Source of the DNA: Cunninghamia lanceolata
Taxonomy: Eukaryota > Streptophyta > Pinopsida > Cupressales > Cupressaceae
Length of the DNA: 64,000 nt
Reading direction: 5' to 3'
NCBI GenBank assembly: GCA_027924645.1
Contig: BSBN01000809.1
Location: 43,120,001-43,184,000, forward strand
Shown: piece after piece, positions 24,230 through 33,420 of the stretch
How positions within the stretch are numbered: position 1 is the first letter of the stretch
How the letters are laid out: every line of letters starts with the position of its first letter
The notes under the pieces: model-generated
Database searches by the model: none
Seen by the model: only the letters and a program-made list of their open reading frames with translations
Told to the model about the DNA's origin: nothing
Made by a program: the position numbers and the translations under genes

Positions 24230-26250
24230 TGCAAGTGTCTGCTAACGCTGCTACTATGAACTGCTCCTCCCAGTAGTATCCTCTGTCTCCCCTCCTCTAC
24301 TGGCCCCAAATTGCTGTGGGCCCATCACAGAGGCTCCCAACCACGATCCACCTACTCTCTACGAAGCCATGGACTGGCTCCTGTAGCTCAGAGCCCTCTG
24401 ATCAACTGGAACAACACCATGGTATAGCCCCCAGTAGTATTGCGTTTGAGCCTATGCTCTGGCAAGCTCACCCTATACCTACGCTAACTACGGTTGTACC
24501 TGTGTTAACTATGCCTGAGCCTAGGCAAACTGTACCTATGCATGCTGAACCTGCCCAACCAAAAATGTGCTCATCCCATCTGTCCTAAGGGTTGCTACTG
24601 TTGTATCTCTCTCCACTCGGATGGCTCGTATCTTAGCCTCTGCCGCATCTCGCTCTCTCGTGAGCCCCGAGATAACACCTACATCTGTCTCCCACTGAGC
24701 CTCAGCCATCCTAAGTTGTGCCCTAAAATGCCTAATCTATCCTCTTAGTATAGCCATGGCTCTCTCCTGGACATCTAGCTATGCTGGATCCTGAGAGGCC
24801 TGTGCTTGTCCTTGCCCCTGTGGCTGAGGTACCTGCTATTGCGCCACCTACTGTGGTGGCCGCATCTGTCCCTACTGTGCACCCTGCAGCTGCACTACCT
24901 GCTGAGGGTGGGAGGATCCCTCCCCAGATCTCCTCCTCTGCCTGAGTCTGCCTCCATCTCCCCCATCTCCGCCATCTCCTCCACCATCTCCTCTACCATC
25001 TCCTTTGCCTCTACCTCCATCTCCCCGTCCTCCTCTCCTCCTCCTCTTGCCAACCCTGCCCTCGTCATCTAAATCTTCCTCGTCTATGCAAGGAACTAGC
25101 TCTCTGAGCCCTGAGTACCTTGGAAAAGGGTGAGCAGCAAACCAATCCTTAAAATCTAGACTCATCCCTGCATCTGCTATCTCTCTCCTCATGGGTCATG
25201 CGATATAGGGAATTTGTCGAAACTCTACCACTGCCTCCTCGTAGGATGCCACTGGGCCCCATCTAAACCTCTTTGCATGTGTCCGCGCAAATAGAGCCTG
25301 CCCCTATGGCATGCCCTATCTCCTCCCAAACTGGTTCTGAACCCTTCTGACAATTTATCTCTCCAGGATGAACCGCATCCTGCCTATAAGCCACTAAGTC
25401 TAATAGCAGTATGGTAGCTCATCCACCTCATCATCCCATAGCTCACAGTCTAGATATGGTCACCAAACGACCACATCTACCCCATCCAATGCATGCCTCC
25501 AGTACTCTAACTTCCCCAGTCTATGCTGGGAAATCACTCCTACGTATCCATAGTTGTAGGGCTCTCCCCTCTATCTTGAGAACACACATATCGGTCTGGT
25601 AATGACGATATGCTCTCACAACCAAAACTGTAACAGTGAGACACATGCTGATAGACTGACACCCCTGTGGTATACCACCTGATGCATATCATGGTATAGG
25701 TGTGCCAAAACAAAGACACCCCAAGCATAACAGGTGCCCTCTGTGGTAATCCTCTCCATGATCTGTCCCCATCCAATCGGGAGCCCATGCGATCTCCTAT
25801 CAGGGCATACAATGCCTTTGATCAATCCTGCAACTATCCCAGGGAAGTAGTCATAGTAATCGTGTATATCCTGCCAGGAGATAACCTGACAGTCCAGCTC
25901 AGGGTCGTTGAATACCCGCCTACACTCTGTGAGTCCTGCATCCCGCTGTGGATCATACTCCATGAGCTCTCCCTGAATCAGCAAGTGTAGTATCCTATAT
26001 ACATCCTCCAGAGTCACCGTCATCTTGCCAGTCAGGAAGTGAAAGATCCCATCCTTTATGTGAAACCTCTCCACTGCTACAAACAGTAAACCGTGGTTCA
26101 CACGAACCTTAGGTATAAAGCACACATAATCCAATCCCATTGCACCGAGCGCCTCTCGATCTATCTCTGTCAACATGTGGCGCTGCAACATTGGCAAGGG
26201 AAACTACTCCCTCAACATCAATGTATCTCGTATGTCCTCCTGCAAGCATG
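24230..26250 (-). pseudogene. Antisense plant-mobile-domain (PMD) protein carried by the gypsy element
   Basis: The longest open part (25616-26197, about 193 codons) has the PMD signature: ERFHIKDGIFHFLTGKMTVTLEDVYRILHL, then GELMEYD and PIGWGQIMERI. Such domains occur in the MAIN/MAIL1 proteins of plants and in retroelement-borne copies. The same frame continues through stops to 24872-25192 (FKDWFAAHPFPRYSGLRELVP, then an Arg/Gly-rich tail) and on to a coiled-coil-like stretch (RAMAILRG, LTRERDAAEAKIRAIRVERD). Most stops in the tail are TAG in a Gln-rich context, as if CAG had decayed. A possible acceptor site near 26235 suggests a missing upstream exon. It is antisense to gag-pol, as known for extra frames in Tat elements. 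Confidence 0.75.
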
Positions 26251-26459
26251 TAAAGCAAGGCGTCAACCTAAAGCTACAAGTACCATGCTCAACATACCTA
26301 TAGAATCATATCAACTAACTTAACATATCAAATTGATCAAAATAGCACACTACATCTCTTAACTAGATTCCTGCAATCTCAGAGATAGCTTATCGATTGA
26401 CGCATCAAACATGTGCCAATTGAGTCAATTTTGTTAAGTAAAACTGACTATCTATATCA

Positions 26460-26745
26460 TATGCGCTAGAATAGAAGGTACATGCACCATTTCTCAGCAA
26501 ATGCACCACTTCTTTCGTATGCACCGCAGCATTTCATATATGCATCGTCCCATACCATATATGCACTGCCCAAGTGCATGCGCTGACTCATACCTTGCAT
26601 GCGCCGCCAAATAATGCATGCACCAACCTTCCTTATGCATGCGTAGCTTTCATGCATGTGCCTCTTTATATCCTACATGTGCCGCAGATTGACAGATGTG
26701 TAGTTGCGCATGTCAGATGCCGAACTGGGATCTTGTGCATTTGTT
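26460..26745 (-). repeat. Cluster of atgcgc/atgcac words in the 3' part of the gypsy element
   Basis: About a dozen words of the type catgcgcc, atgcaccac or catatatgca at about 20-nt spacing. They match the reverse complement of the gcgcat words in the leader. If the upstream-exon idea for the PMD frame is right, the cluster would lie in its intron. Confidence 0.55.
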
Positions 26746-27280
26746 TTGCCTAATTTTACCTAGCATTTAATGCACTCAAAATTGACCCTAGGTGAAGTTT
26801 TTTGAGATACATACCAGGGGTCCTACCTCTGCTAGCCAGTCGAATCATCAGACTCACTCAAAGCGGTGCTCCTCACACGGAATATCCATCCTACTGCTAA
26901 CTGTTCTGTGCTCTGTGCTCTCCTAAGCTCTCAAAGACAATCCAACAAAAGCCAAGTGTGCAAATGACTTGTCTTGTGGACCTTGCTCCTATATATAGCA
27001 TGCAAACCCTAAATTGGCTTTGTGGTGACTATGACTACTTCCCGCACCCATTTCTTCCCGTTTTCTTCCCGTTTCTTAGAAACGCATCCTATTTTCTTCA
27101 ATCCTAACCAAGTTTTCCCTTCATCTTTGTGAGATTGTCCGTCTCATGCCTTCTGCCTTCTTCCCATCCAATCTCCTGAGGGGGCATCCTATTGTTATAA
27201 CCTGTACCAAGGGCAAACTGAGACATGTATCATTATCAGACTATTTATTCTTTGAAGCAATGTCGTAAACTGCATTGCAT
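26746..27280. other. End of the gypsy internal region
   Basis: No gene is recognised. A minus-strand AGAG|GTAGG word near 26820 could be a splice donor for the PMD frame, but this is speculative. Confidence 0.3.
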
Positions 27281-27295
27281 CAAAGAGGGGCAAAA
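27281..27295 (+). promoter_or_regulatory. Gypsy polypurine tract
   Basis: The purine-rich word caaagaggggcaaaa directly precedes LTR 2 and confirms plus-strand orientation. Confidence 0.75.
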
Positions 27296-28427
27296 TATAT
27301 ACGCCTAAAAATGACACGATTTAGTCTAAATAAATATTCTTAATATTTATTTCATTCTAATTCTTCTATCAATAAATAAATAAACAAATTTATTTATTTG
27401 ATTCATATTCCTCTAAGTTAATTAAATATTAAAATATTTAATTACCTCTTCTAAAGTCAAAATTAAATTAAATCCTTTATTTAATTAAATTCTTCCAAAC
27501 AATTAAATAATTCTTAATTATCTAATTTGATTCAAATCATTCTTCCAAATTTAAATAAATCAAATCAAATTTATTTAAATTCTCTCAATCTCCAAAAATA
27601 AAATATAATCAAATATTTTATTTATTCTTCCAAATCATGCACAACAATTAAATAAATTTATTTATTTAATTTGCTTTTCTATCTTCAAATATCTTCCAAA
27701 TCTTCTAAAAATAAGTCTTCTTCTTCACGCACACAAAATTAAATAATTTATTATTTAATTTCTCTCAAATCATGCAAAAGCAAATCTCAAGTTGAGTTAA
27801 CTGACTCAATCAACCTTATTTTTATCAATATCTCTTAAATTACAAAAAAGCCTTCTAATTTATGAAGTCATATCTTATCTTTAGAAAAGAAAGTAGTTAA
27901 CTCAAACAAAACAACTTTTGTGTGACACTTGTCTTCTTCTTATTCGCGCACGTTCCTCAACTATTCTCAACCATTGATCTTCTCATTCTTTCTATACCAT
28001 TGATATCTTCTTTCTTGCGAGTCTATAAATTCAACCCTATTGTTCCATTTCATTCATCCAAGCTTTTAGTATTGTTACTCTGCAGGAATTACAGCGCACC
28101 TTTGGCACCAATTCTTTCATTGCTTGCGATCAAACTTGTTACTACACACTACCATCATTGTTATGAAGCTCATCTTCATGGCGAAACTATCATAGCCGTT
28201 CCCAATTGACATCTTGGAATCATAGCAAGGAAGCGCACCTTTTAAGGGCCATATTCATAGACAAGATCATTTGAGATAGGCAATCAATGAAAGCTGAGAA
28301 TTAAAGGAGGTTTGTTTTGTATTGTTCATTGTTTGATTGATCTCTTTTGTTCATTATTTCATTGAGTTTTTGGTATTATTGATATACTATATTGATTATT
28401 CATGTTTACTCCAATTTTCTCTTAACA
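27296..28427 (+). repeat. Gypsy LTR 2 (middle LTR)
   Basis: 1132 bp, starting TATATACGCC (first G of TG mutated) and ending CTTAACA. It aligns end to end with LTR 1 at roughly 95 percent by eye. It serves both as the 3' LTR of the full unit and the 5' LTR of the truncated second unit, since a primer-binding site follows at 28432. Confidence 0.9.
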
Positions 28428-30234
28428 TTTTTGGCGCCCACCGTGGGGCCTAGTCTTGATTTTTAACCCAAAAACTAAGTTTTTGTGTTTTAGAAAGTCG
28501 TACATAGGAGGAAACCACGCATCTGACACATCCTAACATGCATTTGCTGCTTGTTCTAGTGCATACATTCTTTCAGCGCATACAGACTCTATTCCGGTGC
28601 ATATACCCTCTTATACAACGCATATGTTAGTTCGGTGCATATATACTATTTTCCTGCACTTTTGACCTCTGTCTTAGCGCATATGTACTGCAGCGCTTCT
28701 AAGCTCTATTTCTGCGCATTCAAGCTCTGAAGCTGTGCATCTGATCTAGGCAGTGATTTTTAGGGTTTCCTTGAAGTTTTCGCTAATGCTAATGAATTTT
28801 TGTAGGAACACTCTTGATCTATTTTTAGGCTAGGTACTGGTTTAGAATCATATAGTTGCAATTGTTAACTCACACTTCGATTTCTAACAGGAAAGTAAAT
28901 GGATGCTCATGCACATCTCACATAGTCTTAACTAGGAAGGCGGTAATTGAATCATTGCTATTTTGCATATCATTGAATCATTGCTATATTGCTATCCTTC
29001 AAAGTTAACAAACTCATTGCTATCTGGGTAAAATTGAACCATTACTATCTTGTTATCACTTCAAAGTTAACAAATCACTGCTATCTGGGTAAAATTGAAC
29101 ACATCATTGCTATCTGGGTAAAATTGAACCATTGCTATCTTGTTATCACTTCAAAGTTAACAAATATCTGTGCTTGCCCAAGTAGATAGCTCATCTAGTT
29201 TTTCTCATTTTAACTAGGAGAAAAGAGCCATTGTCTTCTGTGTTTTGGGAATGATACCAAGCCTATGCTCTCCCCTATCTTGGGTGACCAAAATGCCAGA
29301 CGTATCATTTTTGCATGTGTTTTTCCTTTAGAGGGGCCTGCTTTTGGATACCATCTATCTAAGTAGGAATGACCCTAAGTGGTAACAAGCTAAACGCTAA
29401 GCCCTACCAATCCACTATAAATAAATTGTGTTTGGAACGAAAGCTTCAAACAACGAGTGCAGTTGTGTTATATTGACAGCTAACCTCCCCCAAAACCCTC
29501 CAAGGCACAACCCTTGCAGGCTGGGAGACTCCATAATGGAGAGTAGTACTGCCACATGTATAACCACTTGAACAGTTGCCTTTATTAAATACCTTTGTCT
29601 TAGTAGCCAAAAATCCCTATAAGCCGATGTAGGGAAGGGTGATTATCACCTCCCGAAGATGCTTCACTAGAGATAGTGAGAATTTAGTTTTATATTGTCC
29701 TTTGAAACCTAGGATTGTACTTGCTTTCCTTTAGTCCAAAAAGAGAAAAAAATCACAAAAAAATGAAAAACCATGAAAACATTCTTTGTGTTTGATGTGT
29801 CTTTTTGCCATAACTAAAAGAAAATCAGATCAAAAAGACCTTCTTGCAGCCAAAGATACCAAAAACATCAAAAAAATTGCCAAAAATTTGTAAAAAACAC
29901 TGAAAAACCAGAGCGGCGCATTTATCCTTTTTTGCTGTGCATTTGTACCGACTTGCTATGCATCTGTGCTGACCTACTGCACTTTTACCACCTGTTACGA
30001 CGCATTTGAAATTTGCCAGTATTGTGCATATGTATCAACTTTTAGCACATTTACCAGTTTATGCTGCACATCTGTTCCAGCGCATGTGTGACAGTGAGTA
30101 CTTCCATAGTCTTTGAGAGGAAAATTTTACTATTTTTGGATACCCATTTCAGTCTTGTTCAAGATTCTAAGATCAGATTTTACCTTACAGTCACTCTTTT
30201 CATCCATTCCATAGCATACCCTCACTTTCGTCTG
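28428..30234 (+). repeat. Second copy of the gypsy primer-binding site and leader
   Basis: Aligns closely with 13144-14950, including the TGGCGCC site, the gcgcat clusters and the tandem repeat. It stops before gag and joins directly to LTR sequence at 30235. Confidence 0.88.
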
Positions 30235-31250
30235 TCCTCTAAGTTAATTAAATATTAAAATATTTAATTACCTCTTCTAAAGTTAAAATTAAATTAAATC
30301 CTTTATTTAATTAAATTCTTCCAAACAATTAAATAATTCTTAATTATTTAATTTGATTCAAATCATTCTTCCAAATTTATATAAATGAAATCAAATTATT
30401 TAATTTCTCTCAATCTCCAAAAATAAAATATAATCAAATATTTTATTTATTCTTCCAAATCATGCACAACAATTAAATAAATTTATTTATTTAATTTGCT
30501 TTTCTATCTTCAAATATCTTCCAAATCTTCTAAAAAATAAGTCTTCTTCTTCATGCACACAAAATTAAATAACTTATTATTTAATTTCTCTCAAATCATG
30601 CAAAAGCAAATCTCAAGTTGAGTTAACTGACTCAATCAACCTTGTTTTTATCAATATCTCTTAAATTACAAAAAAGCCTTCTAATTTATGAAGTCATATC
30701 TTATCTTTAGAAAAGAAAGTAGTTAACTCAAATAAAACATCTTTTATGTGACACTTGTCTTCTTCTTATTCGCACATGTTCCTCAACTATTCTCTACCAT
30801 TGATCTTCTCATTCTTTCTATATCGTTGATATCTTCTTTCTCGCAAGTCTTTAAATTCAACCCTATTCTTCTATTTCATTCATCCAAGCTTTTAGTATTG
30901 TTACTCTACAGGAATTACAGCGCGCCTTTGGCACCAATTCCTTCATTGCTTGCGATAAAACTTGTTACTACACACTACTATCATTGTTATGAAGCTCATC
31001 TTCATGGCGAAACTATCATAGTCGTTCCCAATTGACATCTTGGAATCATAGCAAGGAAGTGCACCTTCTGAGAGCCATATTCATAGACAAGATCATTTGA
31101 GATAGGCGATCAATGGAAGCTGAGAATTAGAGGTTTGCTTTGTATTGTTCATTGTTTGATTGATCTCTTTTGTTCATTATTTCATTGAGTTTTTGGTATT
31201 ACTAATATACTATATTGATTATTCATGTTTACTCTAATTTTCCCTTAACA
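30235..31250 (+). repeat. Gypsy LTR 3, 5'-truncated
   Basis: Matches LTR 2 from 27409 onward, so the first ~113 bp are missing, and ends CTTAACA directly before the target duplication. The join to leader sequence has only a couple of bases of microhomology (tc). Confidence 0.88.
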
Positions 31251-31255
31251 CAAAC
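31251..31255 (+). repeat. Right target-site duplication CAAAC
   Basis: Exact match to 12009-12013. It bounds the whole three-LTR composite, showing that the composite behaves as a single insertion. Confidence 0.9.
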
Positions 31256-32220
31256 CATAGCATACATCAAACTCCCTACATCACTAGCATATGGTACATT
31301 AGACATATCCTCAAAATCATCCTCAGTCTTTGGACACATATCTAATGAAAGCTTAGTACCAATGGGTAAAGGAACTCTAACTAGGTTATAGTCCTGCATA
31401 CTAAATCTCTGTAAAATGGTATTCACATACTTACCTTGTGATAACTAAAGCTTTCTGTTAACTTTGTCCTTCCTAATCTCCATACCTAGAATATACCTGA
31501 CAGCTCCAAGATCCTTCATATTGAATGCCCCTAAAAGTTGGGCTTTCAGCTCATTGATCATACCCTTAGTATTGCTGAAAAAAACATGTCATCAACATAC
31601 AATACAATGATCAGTATAGAATCATCAATACAACGAATGTAAACACAGTGATCCTCCTCGCTTCTAACAAAACCCAATTTCAACACAAATGAGTCCAACT
31701 TTTGGTACCACATTCTGGGGGACTGTTTTAGACCATAAAGAGACCTCTTTAACCTGCAAACCCAATGTTCTTTTGCTTTACCTCAAAACTTGTAGGTTGT
31801 TGCATATAAATTTTTTCCTCAAGATCTCCATGCAAGAACACAGTCTTAACATCTATTTTCTCTATTTCCTAATCAAAATCTATAGCAATAGATAAAATAA
31901 ATCTAATAGAAGTTAACTTAGTAACAAGAGAGAAAATTTCACTGAAATCAACTCTCTCTCTCTAGGAGTAGCCCTTGGCTACCATTCTAGCCTTATACTT
32001 CTCCAATAAACCATCTGCTCCAAACTTCTTCTTGAAGACCCACTTGTAACCTATGGCCTTTCTTCCTTTGGGTAAACCAACAAAATCTTAGGTGTTACAA
32101 GATTCTAAAGCCATCATCTCCTCCTGCATGGCTGACTGCCAAGCCTCACTACCATCTGCATGAATAGTTTCCCTGTAGGATCTAGGTTCATCATCAGTAC
32201 TCAATAAAAAAATACACAAC
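31251..32220 (-). pseudogene. Copia A reverse transcriptase, N-terminal and central part
   Basis: Read on the minus strand, homology runs from the start of RT (WQSAMQEEM, GYKWVFKKKFGADG, YKARMVAKGYS) through IDVKTVFLHGDLEE to the end of the open segment at 31229-31426, which has YASDVGSLMYAMVC. Many stops and at least one shift of frame are present, and the catalytic YVDD region is not intact. The sequence continues across the gypsy insertion at 12013. Confidence 0.8.
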
Positions 32221-32264
32221 ATAAATCTAGTGGGCTATGCCTATAAATCTAGTGGGCTATGCAT
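32221..32264 (+). repeat. 22-bp tandem duplication at the integrase deletion point
   Basis: Two copies of a unit containing taaatctagtgggctatgc lie exactly where the protease-linked sequence ends and RT begins. The missing integrase and this short duplication probably come from one repair event. Confidence 0.75.
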
Positions 32265-32520
32265 TCCCAAATCATTCAACTTCGAAATTGAAATCAAATT
32301 TCTAGCTAATCTAGGAACATGCAAAACACCAAGGAGGGTTTTAATCCTCCCATCACTGAAACACAACACCTTGCCTTTCCCAACTATCAGATATGTAGAG
32401 TTGTCCCCAAGGTACACTTTACCTCCATCATACTCTTCGTATGTGGAAAACCATTCCTTATGTAGGATCATATGATATGAGCATCCTAAGTCAACCAACC
32501 AATGATCATTAGAAACAATA
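32241..32520 (-). pseudogene. Copia A protease and pre-integrase region
   Basis: The open segment 32241-32498 carries the copia protease motif as VDLGCSYHM, in which the usual Ser of DSG is Leu. It is followed by KVYLGDNSTY, GKGKVLCFSDG and VLHVPRLARNLISISKL, the conserved region between protease and integrase. The frame then ends at the junction described at 32221-32264, and no integrase core follows. Confidence 0.82.
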
Positions 32521-32559
32521 TTGCATGCAGAAAGTAAAACATCTTCACCTACATTAGAG

Positions 32560-33177
32560 GACTTCTCAGAAGCGGTCTGCCACTATTTCTTTGGGTTTAT
32601 GAACTCCTTTTTCACATGTCCCCTCTTTCTGCAATTCCAACATTTAACTCTAATCTTCTTTCCAAGAAATATTAGATCGACCCTTAGACTTGTCTTTATC
32701 CCCTTTCTGATCTCCTTTCAGTCCTCTTTCCTTGGACCTTTGCCTCACATTGACAGCCTCAATGTTAACCTCAGAAGTCTTCTTTCTCATCTCATGTGCC
32801 AACAAAGTTGCAACAAGATGATCCAACTTTATATCTTCAAGGTTAGCAATAATAGAAAGGATAGCATTCTCCCAAGATTTAGGTAAAGAACAAAGTAAAA
32901 GTATACATTTATCTTCTTCTACAACTGCAGCATCTACAAAATCAAGTTGACTCAAAAGAAAATTAATATTGTTCAAATGCTTTGCAATAGAATCACCCTC
33001 TTTCATCTTAATAGAAAACAATTTCTGCTTTAAGTAAAGCTTGTTTATCATGCTCTTGTCTTGATAAATCTCACTTAATCTTGTCTAAAGTTTATGTGCA
33101 ATCTCTTCCTTTGAGACATTCAATAGGATAAAATCTACAAGACATAGTCAGATAGTTCCCCGTGCCTTCTTATCCAA
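32560..33177 (-). pseudogene. Copia A gag, C-terminal part
   Basis: The longest open part is 32650-33051 (133 codons): LYLKQKLFSIKMKEGDSIAKHLN, DEDKCILLLCSLPKSWE-type and LLAHEMRKK motifs of the copia gag domain, followed by a basic Lys/Arg tail. Past a shift of frame a zinc-knuckle remnant is seen (CWNCRKRGHVKKEF), with Phe in place of the last Cys. The upstream end at 33177 is the insertion point of the DNA transposon; gag continues at 46323. Confidence 0.82.
33174..33177 (+). repeat. Left target-site duplication CCAA of the DNA transposon
   Basis: CCAA is repeated at 46319-46322. Removing the insert and one copy rejoins the copia gag frame around the conserved WERL/DKKARGTI block. A 3-bp reading (CAA) fits equally well, because C residues abut both ends. 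Confidence 0.65.
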
Positions 33178-33239
33178 GGGTAAAAGCAAGAATTTGGGTC
33201 CATGAAGAGGGGAAGTTTCAACCCAAAAAAAAAAATCAT

Positions 33240-33420
33240 AGGAAACGCGTACGCGTTATTGAAAAAATGTGTACACGCTTAGCTACGGGTACCCGAGGCT
33301 AAATCAAAATGGGTATGCATTATGATTTGAGTATGCAACAAGAAACACATATGCATTATAACATGTATGCATTATTAAATGCGTATATGTTATAACGCGT
33401 ATGCGTTTCTAAAAGGTATT
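33240..33420. repeat. Left subterminal array of the AACGCGTACGCGTT palindrome
   Basis: One perfect 14-bp palindrome is present at 33244-33257. About eight decayed relatives follow (aatgtgtacacgct, tatgcatta, aacacatatgcatta, aatgcgtatatgtt, aacgcgtatgcgtt), differing mostly by CG to TG or CA changes. Similar arrays near the ends of plant class II elements bind transposon-coded proteins. Confidence 0.75.

Larger units (their letters stand above)
12014..31250 (+). mobile_element. Ty3/gypsy Tat-lineage retrotransposon with three LTR copies
   Basis: A plus-strand element inserted into copia A with TSD CAAAC. Order: LTR 1 (12014-13143), primer-binding site, long leader, gag-protease-RT-RNase H-archaeal-type RNase H-integrase (15280-22057), a 5-kb 3' region with an antisense plant-mobile-domain frame, polypurine tract, LTR 2 (27296-28427), a second copy of the leader (28428-30234), and a 5'-truncated LTR 3 (30235-31250). 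The second RNase H after the RT-linked one places it in the Tat clade. The tandem form suggests unequal recombination between LTRs followed by a deletion of about 12.5 kb. All frames contain stops. Confidence 0.88.

Noticed and set aside
24872..25072. Plus-strand Leu/Pro/Ser-rich frames in the PMD region
   Set aside because: They are shadows of the Arg/Gly-rich antisense tail; the minus strand carries the recognisable domain.
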